From NCBI GenBank assembly GCA_001953115.1, contig LSSL01003303.1, positions 1 through 19,520 on the forward strand: 19,520 nt of DNA, written 5' to 3'. Positions 1 through 10,753 of the stretch are shown in pieces. Each line of letters opens with the position of its first letter. Positions within the stretch are counted from its first letter, which is position 1. The notes below the pieces were generated by a model, which had not been told where the DNA came from, ran no database searches, and was given only the letters and a program-made list of their open reading frames with translations. The position numbers and the translations under genes are program-made. The DNA is from Smittium mucronatum (Eukaryota; Kickxellomycota; Harpellomycetes; Harpellales; Legeriomycetaceae).

Positions 1-720
1 AAACTTAATGCAAATATGACCTAAATAAATAAACATAATCATGAGTTAGCTAATTAAAACAGCTTATTATATAATTTCAGGTTTTTAAAGCAAATTATCC
101 AAAATATTTTGAGTTGGAGCCGATTTTTTTTCTGATTTGGTGCATTTTATAAATCAAAAAATGTTGATCTCAGCTGCTGTTAAATATATAAGCTCCATTT
201 CCCAACCAAAAAATGCTAAAAAAGGCTAAAAAGGCTCGTTTACAAAGACAACCCCCAAATAATTAACCTTTTTTCATTATATTATTAAATTTTAATAATC
301 CCTTAAATCAAATAATAGGGATTAAAGCTTAAAAAAAGGGGTAAGGAAATAGAAAAAAATATTTTCTGAATAACGAATGAAATCAAGAGCAAAATCAAAT
401 TGATTAGAATTTATTTAAATAAAATTTAACATTATATGTAAGCGTATTTCTAAATATTTTAATGCGGTTTATATAAAATACTTTTTTAAAAAAAATCCAC
501 AATAGCATCAAATATTCAGGATATTTGTAGTCAGTTTCGAGACTAAGTATCAGCGGCTAGATACTGATTGTTTTTTTAAAAAATCGATCTTTGCTAAATT
601 CCGCATTCAAAATAACAAAATAAACTGCCGTAATAAAGGAATAAAAAAAAAATAGCAAGTCAATTCATACATTTTCATAAAACTTTTGTCCTCATTTATG
701 TGAATTTTATTAATATTTAG
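1..720 (+). repeat. Left terminal inverted repeat of the MULE
   Basis: This is the exact reverse complement of 3011-3662 up to an A run near 643-652. There the left arm has ten A and the right arm has nine T. After that, one missing T near 701 and one A/G difference near 712 are the only changes before similarity stops at about 720. The arm contains a near-tandem GCTAAAAA/GGCTAAAAAA stretch at 213-237, an inverted pair TAATCCCT/AGGGATTA at 296-303 and 317-324, and two adjacent stem-loops at 528-565. No reading frame of note was seen. In this superfamily the transposase binds within the terminal repeats, and promoters can lie there too. Which part does so here cannot be read from the sequence. 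Confidence 0.95.
528..565. other. Two adjacent stem-loops in the left terminal repeat
   Basis: TAGTC (528-532) pairs with GACTA (541-545) across the 8-base loop agtttcga. AGTATC (546-551) then pairs with GATACT (560-565) across the 8-base loop agcggcta. The two hairpins abut with no spacer. A competing pairing exists between TCAGT (531-535) and ACTGA (562-566), so the segment could switch folds. It is among the most G+C-rich parts of the arm and is copied exactly in the right arm. A transposase-binding or recombination role is possible but is only inference. Confidence 0.5.
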
Positions 721-1278
721 GTTTAATTTTTTGTGGTTCCAGAATATTAATTGTTAAAAGTAAATATATTTAACAAAGTACGCTATATTTTTTATACATT
801 TTCCGAAATATTAGTTGCAAAATATCGATAATATAGATATTTTTATTCATCCATTATTGACATAGATATTTCACAATATTCCGTTATACATAATCGTAAT
901 CGAAGTAGATTACCGACTTATAACTTAAAAAAACACCGAATTTTATGTTTAAGATGTTAATTATTGTTATTACAAACTTTTTATGTTGTGAATGGATATC
1001 AAAACTCAATAAAAAATATTTTATTACGTTTTTATTTTGTTTATATAAATTTTATCCCCGTTTTTTGAACTATCTTCTTAGAATAATTAAAATTTTACTT
1101 TTTTAGTTGAAATCAATTAGTTCCAATATGCTAAATATATTAAAATGAAATGAAGTTTAAATTTTAAAAAAATGATAGTGCTTATTGCTATTGGTATTAT
1201 TTTATAATAGGTGTGAATTTTTTTAAAGTTCTCATATTATGGCCTGAATTGTAAAAATTACTACTCTTAATTTTTGAT
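721..1278. other. Non-coding interior of the MULE, downstream of the transposase
   Basis: This AT-rich spacer lies between the inner edge of the left terminal repeat and the last recognisable transposase codons, which end with TGA on the minus strand at 1279-1281. I saw no second gene, no RNA gene and no convincing poly(A) signal that would set the transcript end. Its length of about 560 bases is ordinary for 3' flanking DNA inside such an element. Confidence 0.6.
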
Positions 1279-2651
1279 TCATGGACTACCTCTCCAAACC
1301 TCAAAAATCATCTTTTTTGGCCTACCCTGATGGATTTTTACAATAGAAGTAAATTTGGTTTTATCGGAGATTATTTTCTCTATATCAATTGGGTCGAAAT
1401 AAATTTTATATGCTTCTAATATTTCAGATTTTTTGTAAAATGTAAAATATAAGATCCGTAGTCATATTTTAAAAATTATACCGCTTTAAAAAAGTTGTGC
1501 GTGGTATCTTTTTTTCGTTTATATACCCACAGATATAGCTATTTTTTGGATAAATAAACAATCATAGTCAACAAATTTACCCCCTATATCCCAAAAATCT
1601 CATTCGTAAAATCGCCTCACTCTTTCATCGATTCCGAGATCATGTTTCTTTTTGTAAAACATATCTTGATTTTTTTGATTCATTAGAACCAAGTTTGAAG
1701 ATTCTTTTATAGATTTTTAAAAATTTCTGCACCAATACTTAAAGTAAGACTATTCAATATTTCAAAATGTTACATTTATATTTCTTTCTCTATTCATATA
1801 TTCATAGATTCTGCAGAATTAAAAGATAATATACCGAATTTAGTCACAGAGAAATAAAATGAGGCCCAACTTTCATATCCCATACTTTTCAGATAATCAA
1901 ATATGCGTTGGCCTATTGGTTTTATGAAATATATTTAATACGGAAAGAAAGTTTTTTCGAGATCCTTTGCAGAAACCCAGAGCTCTTTTGATGTTTTCTT
2001 TTTAAATTTACCCGAGATATTTCTGTATATATGCACTAAGCACCAGGAGTTTTTTGCAAATGGAAACCCATTCTAAACAAAATTTTCAACGCCTTAATTC
2101 AGTCACTAATAAATACTAGATTTTTATCTTCAAAAAAAAAAAAATACGTGGATTTTTTTGAATTTTTTGAGAAAATTGATCCACGCCTCTGTATCTTCAG
2201 AAATATATATTCCAAAAGAAACCATTATTAAATTACCAGCATAAAATATATAGGACGCCATTAGTACTGCACTATGGTATCTAAATTTTAGGTGACACGC
2301 ATCTAGTTAAATTAAAAGAATAGAATACTTTGTATATACAACACATTGACAAAGTTATATAGAAAATCTTTAAAATATTTGACATATTTTAAAAAATTCA
2401 TATTTTTTATCTGACTTGAGTTCTGAGATTTTTACAAGTAAATTTTTGATTTTACTGATTTTTTCTAGTCTTTCATATAGCGAGCTGTATCTTGAATACC
2501 CAAACCCATGATGATCTATTAAATATAAAATTGTATATCTGAAATTTCGAAGAATACATCTTTTTACATACAAGGGTTTATCTCTTTTAAAATATCCAAA
2601 AATTGAGTTAGAAATTCTCCCCAACAGTTTTAGAGCTAATATTTGAACCAA
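1279..2651 (-). pseudogene. Broken MULE transposase (DDE, eukaryotic Mutator type)
   Basis: The intact enzyme would cut the element out and insert it elsewhere in the nucleus. Reading the minus strand from the Met codon at 2649-2651, the first 93 codons run to TAA at 2370-2372 and probably hold part of the N-terminal region. Further in-frame TAA codons lie at 2355-2357 and 2307-2309. The core follows: DACHLK with the first catalytic Asp at 2301-2303, then EDTEAWINFLKKF, then ISD with the second Asp at 2102-2104, about 66 codons on. A 13-base T run (2132-2144 on the plus strand as A) shifts the frame between them. TGA at 2099-2101 follows ISD, where the family usually has Arg or another residue. 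A second frameshift precedes the CLVH pair (Cys at 2040-2042, His at 2031-2033). TAA lies at 1935-1937. The catalytic Glu sits in NSAESMN at 1809-1811, and TGA at 1794-1796 follows it. A SWIM remnant lies near 1478-1546, and GRPKK is at 1312-1326. The gene is certainly non-functional; the family assignment is strong. Confidence 0.9.
1478..1546 (-). other. Degenerate SWIM zinc-finger segment of the transposase
   Basis: In one minus-strand frame this part reads YICGYINEKKIPRTT. It matches the shape of a SWIM finger (Cys-x-Cys-Gly, aromatic, several residues, Ile-Pro-Cys-x-His), which eukaryotic MULE transposases usually carry after the catalytic core. Only one expected zinc ligand remains: Cys at 1529-1531. 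The first Cys is Tyr, the third is Arg (CGC, one transition from TGC) and the His is Thr. If the alignment is right, zinc binding is lost. The frame differs from the neighbouring core, which fits general decay. The match is short, so the call is tentative. Confidence 0.5.
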
Positions 2652-2942
2652 TCCGATATAATTTATGTGCTTAGTTATTTTTTAAATGAAACATGCAATA
2701 CTTTGGTAAATAAAAATTGAAAGAATAGTTACAATTATCATAAAAAATTTAGCTTATATTCCCTTTTTTGTACTTTATGAATACTTGAATCGAGAATTGA
2801 TATTCAAGTTTAGCTTAATCAAATATTTTTGAGCTGGAACCTTGTTTAAAAATATTTGAATTTCTGGTAAAATATATATAGTTTCAATTAATATTTCACT
2901 ACTAGTGAATTTTTCATACCCGAAATTCATAATAAAGTAAAT
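2652..2942. other. Interior of the MULE upstream of the transposase remnant
   Basis: This lies between the first Met of the open N-terminal stretch and the inner edge of the right terminal repeat. It should hold the 5' end of the transposase gene or its leader. No frame gives a clear extension, although codons just upstream of 2651 in the same frame read through for a short way. The sequence at 2820-2842 (aaatatttttgagctggaacc) resembles 100-121 of the left terminal repeat in the same orientation. Confidence 0.4.
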
Positions 2943-3662
2943 CTAAATACTAATAAAATTCAACATAAATGAGGACAAAAGTTTTATGAAAATGTATGAA
3001 TTGACTTGCTATTTTTTTTTATTCCTTTATTACGGCAGTTTATTTTGTTATTTTGAATGCGGAATTTAGCAAAGATCGATTTTTTAAAAAAACAATCAGT
3101 ATCTAGCCGCTGATACTTAGTCTCGAAACTGACTACAAATATCCTGAATATTTGATGCTATTGTGGATTTTTTTTAAAAAAGTATTTTATATAAACCGCA
3201 TTAAAATATTTAGAAATACGCTTACATATAATGTTAAATTTTATTTAAATAAATTCTAATCAATTTGATTTTGCTCTTGATTTCATTCGTTATTCAGAAA
3301 ATATTTTTTTCTATTTCCTTACCCCTTTTTTTAAGCTTTAATCCCTATTATTTGATTTAAGGGATTATTAAAATTTAATAATATAATGAAAAAAGGTTAA
3401 TTATTTGGGGGTTGTCTTTGTAAACGAGCCTTTTTAGCCTTTTTTAGCATTTTTTGGTTGGGAAATGGAGCTTATATATTTAACAGCAGCTGAGATCAAC
3501 ATTTTTTGATTTATAAAATGCACCAAATCAGAAAAAAAATCGGCTCCAACTCAAAATATTTTGGATAATTTGCTTTAAAAACCTGAAATTATATAATAAG
3601 CTGTTTTAATTAGCTAACTCATGATTATGTTTATTTATTTAGGTCATATTTGCATTAAGTTT
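2943..3662 (-). repeat. Right terminal inverted repeat of the MULE
   Basis: This is the reverse complement of 1-720, base for base over the outer 640 or so positions and with about three small differences near its inner edge. It is 720 bases long, because the extra T near its inner end offsets the shorter T run. Both arms differ far less from each other than the transposase differs from any working copy. That suggests a recent insertion of an already dead element, or continuing gene conversion between the arms. Confidence 0.95.
3098..3135. other. Mirror copy of the two adjacent stem-loops in the right terminal repeat
   Basis: This is the exact reverse complement of 528-565, with AGTATC/GATACT and TAGTC/GACTA pairs and 8-base loops. 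Its presence follows from the inverted repeat, so it is not independent evidence of function. Confidence 0.5.
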
Positions 3663-6600
3663 CAAATTTAAATATTTTCGCTTGATCCCCTTATAAAATT
3701 CGCTTATTAATTTAAGCAAGAAAACGTTATAATATGTGTACTATGGATATCATTTATTAATTATCAAAAGGTTTATTATCGGCTTATATTTAATTTTCTT
3801 TCGAGATTTTCTAAGAAAATTACTATTTAAATATAAAAAACATTAAATCAATCTAATCCATAATCTTATTCTTAGGGAACTGGATATAGGATAGAAAAAC
3901 TAAATACTCTTTCTATTAGTTCTATATAGTGTACTCAATTTTTTAAAAATATATTAATAAGATATTTTTTTCTATTTAAACACCCAAAAAACATTTTAAC
4001 ACAAATAATCGGGTTTGTTTAATTTATGCCAACAATCCCGTTAAAAACTATTCTTATAGAATTATTTTAATATCAATTAATTTTCTCAAAACTTTAAGAT
4101 AAAGCTTTAATAAAAGTACTTATGATATCAAAGCCGAATTTTTTATTTACTCGTTCAGTAATCTAATTAAATAGCAATTTTCTATATAAAGCCGCTCCAA
4201 TATAAAAAAAAATTAGTAGATTTGATGAAAATATATTTATTTGGATAAATTGAAACTTATCTGATTAAGTAGGAAATTTTTTAAAAAAAAATATTAATAA
4301 CAAAATTAAGGTATGTAAATGCTTTTTTTTTGATAAATTTTTTTATTAGGAAAAAAATAACACAAATTAGAAATTTATAAAAAAAAACTTATAAAAATAT
4401 CATAAAAATATTATTAAAACCTATACTTTCACTCCCCAAAATTATTTTAATAATCCTTATAATTTTTTAACACAATAAAAGTGTATTTTTCTAAATAGTC
4501 GTGCAAAAAAAAACACAAAAATACCTAAATCGCCTTAAAAAATGTTATTTTACTGAAAAAAAAAATGAAAGCAAAAAAATATTTTATTTTTAGTTTTAGT
4601 TCACAAAATTTTGAAATTCAATGATTTAATTTAACAGAATATCGATTTTTTTCTAAATTGTAATTGAACATTTTTTATTCGACACAAATCATACGAAAAA
4701 TAGGTAAGCTCAATTAAATTCTATTTACATGAAATTCACAATTAATATTTCCAATAAGTTCGGATTTTTTTTAAAAAATATAATCGGAATAACACTTTTC
4801 TTAAATTTTGAACATTTCCTGGTTCGGATTCTTTCGTTTTTATATATTAACACTTTAAATAAATTTATAATTTATCAAATATTGCGTAATAATTATCAAT
4901 ACAATTATAAAACCGAAAATATTAGCTCTATTAATATATTAATTGGATAGAAGATATATTAGAGAACAAAACATTTTAAATCTTTAGCACAAAAATAACA
5001 CCACCCCCTCCAATTCTTCGAGAACAATTATTGGGAAGATTATTTGCAAATAAAATTTAATTTAAATGAAGTTAAGAAAATAAAATTTCAAATTATTCAT
5101 TAGCGATTAATATTTTTTGCATTAAACTTCAGGGAGTATTCGAAATTTTTAGAAATCAAATCATGAAATCTTATCATTTTTAGAATTAGCTCTTATTTTC
5201 ATCACAAGTTTTAAAAAATAAAATGAGATCAAAATTTTGTCTTCATTTTAGAAAAATCTGATCGTTGGTAGTTTGATATTTTATATTATGAAGATTATAG
5301 TAACAAAATCATCAAAAACGAACTAATTGGGTAGTATAATTATTTTTTTCCCTTTAATAAATTAAATTAAACCTAAATAGCACAAATCACATATATTTAA
5401 GATCAAAAGGTGTTTTAATATCTATTTATTTTTAAAAAAACCAAAATAATTATTTTTGGGATATATGGGCATGATTACAAACAAAAAACAATTAAAAAAT
5501 TATTCCAATCACATTAAAAATCGAAAATGGAAAAAAATTATTTTTAGAAAAAGTTAATTTATAATAATTTATAGTTAAATCAAACTTTGAATATATCAAA
5601 AAATTTAAAAAAAACTTTTCATAAGATTTTAAAATTTAAAAATAATTGAGAAATTAAAAAAACCTCAAAAAGGTAAAATTTAGAGTTAATAAGGATGGTA
5701 AATATGGCTTAAGATAAATTATAATTAACAAAATACCATTAATACAAAGGACACTTTCCGTGCGTGTACACTATTTAATATCATAAAAAGATCAATCAAA
5801 TTAATTATTTAAAGAATATGAGGAGTTAAAAAAATAAAAAAAGATTTAAATTTCATCATTCATGAAATTTATATTTTTATTCATAAATGTTAGGTGTATT
5901 AATAAAAATAAATACAATTCGAGAAATCATAACTTATTTGCCTAAAATTTTACGATTAGAGTTAAAATATAAACGAATATATGTCACCAAGGATGAATAT
6001 CTTTAAAAATTAACAAAAAAATCAATTGAATTGATAATCTACTAAAATTTTAATGTATTAAGCTTGGGTTTGTATAATAAGTTTAGTTCGATTTTATAGA
6101 TATGGATATTTGAAAAACACGCCATATTTTTAAATTTTATTTAAAAATAAAATAAAAAAGAATATTTTAATTATTTGAAATACATTGATTTAAAAATTAA
6201 AAAAAAACTATACATAAATATGCCTAAACTTTTCTATAAGGTTTCAGATACTATTTTTAAGTTTATATAATAATCATATTTATATTTACTATAAATTCGT
6301 GAAAAAGTGAAATGTAAATACTAAAAAAAATTTAAAAACCCCCCCTAAAATAATTTTTTTAGACTGGAATATTTATTATAACAATAATAAAATAGTAAAA
6401 ACCATATTTTTTAAAGAAAAATTAGCTATCTTACACCCTTCAAACTTTCTAAAACATTCGCACCCAATGAAAATTGGTCAAAGGACCAATTATAATCTCA
6501 AAATAATCTCGTCAATAAATAAAAAAACTGCAATAACTATCCAATATAAAAAGAATAACTTTAACTTCCGCTAAATAAGTATTAGATGTTTTTTTTCAAC

Positions 6601-8155
6601 TTTAAATGTTGGTGAAATTATTGAAAGAATTAAATTATAAGCCGGTTTTTAAATCCTTTAAAAGATCCTATAAATCTTCGAAGAGAAAAAAAAATTCTCC
6701 AAATTAAATAAATTTATATTCAAAACTAAATCACATTTTCACTTAGATGGTGTAATGATATAGCATAAGAGTTTTAATTTTAATTTATGGGACGTTTCGC
6801 TGAAAACCAAGGGTTCAGACTTAAAAGATGTAGATATAACTTGAAAAGATTGAAAAAAAACATTATTAAAATTTAAGAAACTTTATGAAAAACTTCCGAA
6901 TAAAACAATTTTATTATTAGATATTACGTAATTAATAAAATGAATAAAATTTGCTTCAATTAAAAGAATAAAATCTAGTTTATTAATGAGAAGTGGCAAT
7001 AAAATGGCTTATAGGACAAAAAAAATAACAAATTTTATTTTTTTGTCCATTGGACAAAATATAAACAAAAAAATATTTAGTTGTTCAATATTAGATCTAG
7101 AAAATAAAAAAATGCCATAATTTGATGTTGATGTTTTAATTTACCATATTTGAAGTTCATCCAACTTTTTTTGAAAAATTGCAATGTAGCACTAAAAATA
7201 AATTTAATTTCATGAAAAAACCACAATTAGTTACTCATGCACATAATGTATGGGGTTCTTTTTTTTTTTTTGGTTATTTCGCTTTCTTATTTAAAATTTT
7301 ATTAAGGTCTATGTGTAATTTATCCCCATCCACTATGCTTCTCAATTCGAATAATACTTTCAATAGGATTCAATCACAACTTAATTTATCGTCGCTAATA
7401 ATTTATTGAATAAAAAAAATTCTCATATTGGCTTTAATTTTTAAATTAATAACTCCAGAAAAAATTACCTGATATTACGGGCGCATAATTACACTTTCAT
7501 GAAAATATTCATATTTAATGTAACATTTGGGTATATATAATATTTAAATTTACATATATCACTGATACTGCAAGGTTTGATTTATTTATTTACTGTATAA
7601 AATAGATAAATTTTAACAATTTAAAATGGAAAAATTTAATTCTAGTAAAAATGTGTCTTCAAACTATCACTTTTTCATAACATTGATCAGATTTTAACAA
7701 TAAAATAAAAGAATTTTTTTAAAGGCATTAATCTTACAAATAATAAATAATAGATCATATAGCAATGCTATAACAAAACAGATATTTCCTTTACACATTT
7801 ATGCATATATTATTTTTAAAGGAGTGAAGTTTTTTTTATTATGCTGAGAACCCCAATTACTCTAGATAGTAAAATTAATCGCTCAAAAAAATTATTATTC
7901 CTTAAACATCTAGCATTATTGTATTTAAAAATAATACTCCGGGTTCAATTATTCAATAAATCTATTTTTCAAAAAGATATATTTTTATTTAGTGGAAGGA
8001 TAATAAGGATTAAAACAATAATTAAATCGTCAATTTTATGATAATAAAATGAACCGAAATTCAATAAACCCCATTAAAGATAGTTTAACACAGAATTGAA
8101 ACTGCCGTATTAAATATAAATATGATATATAAAAATGTTAAATCAAAATTGGGGT
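3663..8155. other. AT-rich stretch without supportable genes
   Basis: About 4.5 kb with long A and T runs and no recognised protein, RNA gene or dispersed repeat. Open frames of 66-76 codons at 4729-4950, 7179-7409 and 7841-8041 are of a length expected by chance at this base composition and show no known motif. One clean stem-loop is listed separately at 6472-6491. I saw no second copy of the MULE terminal repeat here. Confidence 0.6.
6472..6491. other. Short perfect stem-loop
   Basis: AATTGGTC (6472-6479) and GACCAATT (6484-6491) form an 8-bp perfect stem with the 4-base loop AAAG. No T run follows it, so it is not a classical terminator. There is no gene beside it that it could serve. It may be chance. 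Confidence 0.35.
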
Positions 8156-8188
8156 GGCCCTAGCTCTTTTCTAGAGCAAATTAGGTCC
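8156..8188. other. G+C-richer stem-loop
   Basis: The outer stem is GG (8156-8157) with CC (8187-8188), a C/T mismatch, then CCTA (8159-8162) with TAGG (8182-8185). The inner stem is GCTCT (8163-8167) with AGAGC (8173-8177), around a 5-base loop. A 4-base bulge (aaat) lies on the 3' side. This much paired G+C stands out in sequence that is mostly A and T. It could be a remnant of an RNA gene or of a small element, but it matches no family I recognise and has no clear flanking signals. Confidence 0.35.
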
Positions 8189-10731
8189 GAATTGTAAATT
8201 ATTTTCGGGCAATATTTTAATAAATTTAATAGTATAAATGTCATTTATTCTTATATTTTTTTCCTAAATGGTATCTTATTGCTATTTCTCAATATTTAAC
8301 CAGCTTTTATTCTCTTATTTTAAAAGCATTTTTATTTTTTATTTGAATTTCGATTTTTTTTTTTAATCAAGAAAAATACTAAAAACTATCTTCCATTAAA
8401 AATATATTATAAAAAAATAAAATAGCGTTTTATATTTATTCTCGAAATGAATTTTCGGAAAGATGTATTCCTTGTTTCAAATAAAGCAAAAATTTTGTTA
8501 TTAATTTGAAAAAAAATAAAGTAAAAAATAGAATTAATCAAATATTATTAATTGTAACAATTATGAAGAATTTATTATTTATAGAAAAATGGAGATTTGA
8601 AGAAATGCACAATACTAAATATCACAAATAAAATAAAAATCAATCAAAAATAAATAGACTGTATCTAATTAGAGAAATTATTGCTTTTAGGGATATTATA
8701 GCGTCATTTTGCTAAAGAACCCTATATCCCAGTCTAATATGGGGTTTTAAGGATGGAATAACCGGAAAATATAAGCTTTAAATATTTTAAGTTTAATTTA
8801 CAGAAAATTGACTAATAAAAAAATTAAATTAGCTTATGTAAATATCCAAAGATGCTAAAATATAAAAAAATATTTTTTAACTTATTTTTAATGAAATCGG
8901 ATACGAAATGTTATGATTTTCTTACCCACTGCTAAATCAAAAAATTAAATGAAAACCAAAAGTTAAAAAAAAAAATCCAGTCAATAATAATATTAAGACC
9001 AATGACTCATTATACTGCTAAAAATGATGGGCATTAAACAAAAAGTTAAATATTTGATATATTAATTATCAAAATTTGTAAAAGCGTGTCTTTTTATTGA
9101 AGACTATCTTTGAGAATTGAGCGTGAATAATTTAATAATAAATTTCTATTTTTATAAGTGAAAAAATCTCTATTTTAAAAATTCTATATAAATCCATATT
9201 ACATATTTAAAATCTAATTTGAAAAAAATTAGAAAAAAAAATGTAATAATTTTTCATTGAAACGGGTTTGAGATCTAAATATCCAATACTAACAAAATTG
9301 GTTTAAAAATATTTCAAATTAAAAAATTGAACTAAAAATCCAGTTTTAATATTTTCAAAACACTAAATATATAATATAATTTATACTTAAAATATTTTAG
9401 CACTATGGTTTATTTTTTAAAATAATTATATTGCAACTTATGTCTTGTTTTGGAAAAACTCAATAATGATATAGATTAAAAAAAGATAAATTTTGTGTTA
9501 GATTTTAAAAAAAAATAGCATTCTTTATTGAAAAAAACACAAGAATCGATGATTTTCCGAATTAAATTAAAAATTTATTTTCTTTGAATATTCATAAAAA
9601 TTCATCTATATTTTACACAAGTTATGGGCTAACTATATGAAATTTTGGATTTAGATTGTATGATTTTTTGTTCTGGGATTTGAAAGCTTTACTTTATGTA
9701 AAAAAGTCGATTTATTTGGCTAAAAAATTATGAAAACATAATAATTTTCGCAATTTTATTTGAGAAATATTATGAATTTTATGCAATATATTCATTAAAT
9801 AGATAGAACACTGAAAAAAAAGTAGATCCAAATTTAAAGTACACGCAAAACATTTTTTTAAAAATGGAGAAAATAATCCAAAATAGAATCAAACAAGATA
9901 TAAAATCATTATACGGAAAAAATTATTATAAATGCTTTTGAGGCGTCTTATTTTTACGTATAATTTTTATATGTAATTTTATTATATAATCTGAAAGTAT
10001 GATCACAAAAAAATATCAATTCAAAAAAAAGAACACAAAATACAACTATCTTCTGATTTCTAAAAAAAAAAAAAATTTATGTTTTCTTCAATTATAAATA
10101 TATTTGATTATTTTCTATCTATTTTTATAAAAAGAATTTAAACGGGATAAAAATTAAATGATAATAATTAAGTATTATAGAGCATTTAAAAATTATATCC
10201 ATGACCATAAAGACGTAAAAAATACAGAATAATCTGGAAATAATATTGGATGGGACTAAAACTTATTAAAAAAATGAATTGTGGATAAAAATGTAAGTAA
10301 TTTTTCTGTAGCGTTCAAAAAAAAAGAAAAAATAAATAATTTTTTAGTATATTTAAACAAAAATAAATTAATTTCAAAATAAAAAAAATCTGAAATTATA
10401 AGAAAAAATAAAAAAACTATATAATTATTTTTTATTTGTAATAATATAAGAACAAATACATCCAAAAATTTTGCCATGAAAGAGAAATGGCACTTATAGA
10501 ACTCTATTAATTCCAGTATTTGGCTTAAAAATCCAGTAAAAAACACCTTATAATCTTCTATAAAACTATTAATAAATTTATGTTAATCATTATTTGCGTA
10601 AATTGGTATAATTGGATTTAAAAATTAATAAAAAATAAATTATATAATAAGATGAAAAGATTTTCTATTGAGTAAATTAAATTTAATTCCTGAAAAAAGT
10701 TTTTATTTATTAAAAAAAAACCTCGTAAACA
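8189..10731. other. AT-rich stretch without supportable genes
   Basis: This holds a stem-loop at 8718-8746: AACCCTATAT pairs with ATATGGGGTT, including one G-T pair, around a 9-base loop. It also holds a minus-strand open frame of 96 codons at 10256-10546. That frame is mostly Phe, Leu, Ile and Lys because it reads the T-rich strand of an A-rich tract. I do not regard it as a gene. Nothing else was seen. Confidence 0.55.
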
Positions 10732-10753
10732 ATATATATATATATATATATAT
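10732..10753. repeat. (AT)11 microsatellite
   Basis: A perfect alternating AT tract of 22 bases. It is self-complementary and could extrude as a hairpin. Such tracts are common in AT-rich intergenic DNA. Confidence 0.9.

Larger units (their letters stand above)
1..3662 (-). mobile_element. Mutator-like (MULE) DNA transposon with about 720-bp terminal inverted repeats
   Basis: The element is a cut-and-paste DNA transposon of the Mutator superfamily, given the strand of its transposase. Two facts support this. First, bases 1-720 reappear as the reverse complement at 2943-3662 (paired positions sum to 3663). Second, a minus-strand transposase remnant between them has the MULE catalytic core, the Cys-x-x-His pair after the second Asp, a SWIM-like remnant and a GRPKK tail. 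Long terminal repeats of several hundred bases are common in this superfamily. The total of about 3.66 kb fits a single-gene MULE. The left end coincides with the window start, so the repeat could run further left and the expected 8-11 bp target duplication cannot be tested. The right flank after 3662 begins caaatttaaa. The transposase is dead, so this copy could only move with an enzyme supplied elsewhere. Confidence 0.9.

Noticed and set aside
1279..2651. Bacterial IS256-type transposase instead of a eukaryotic MULE
   Set aside because: The families are related. The NSAESMN Glu context, the SWIM-like remnant, the GRPKK tail and the 720-bp terminal repeats all favour the eukaryotic MULE.
4729..4950. 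73-codon plus-strand open frame
   Set aside because: Length is expected by chance at this base composition. The product is a run of Ile, Phe, Leu and Asn with no motif and no supporting context.
7179..7409. 76-codon plus-strand open frame with a hydrophobic segment
   Set aside because: The hydrophobic segment comes from a 13-base T run. No family is recognised and there is no promoter or conserved neighbour. It is somewhat more balanced in composition than the others but still within chance length.
7841..8041. 66-codon plus-strand open frame
   Set aside because: Short, Lys/Ile/Leu-rich and without motif. A purine-rich stretch upstream (aaaggagtgaag) looks like a bacterial ribosome site, but the window is not bacterial in character.
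10256..10546. 96-codon minus-strand open frame
   Set aside because: It reads the T-rich strand of an A-rich tract, which lowers stop frequency and yields Phe, Leu and Ile. That is a composition artefact rather than a membrane protein with recognisable features.
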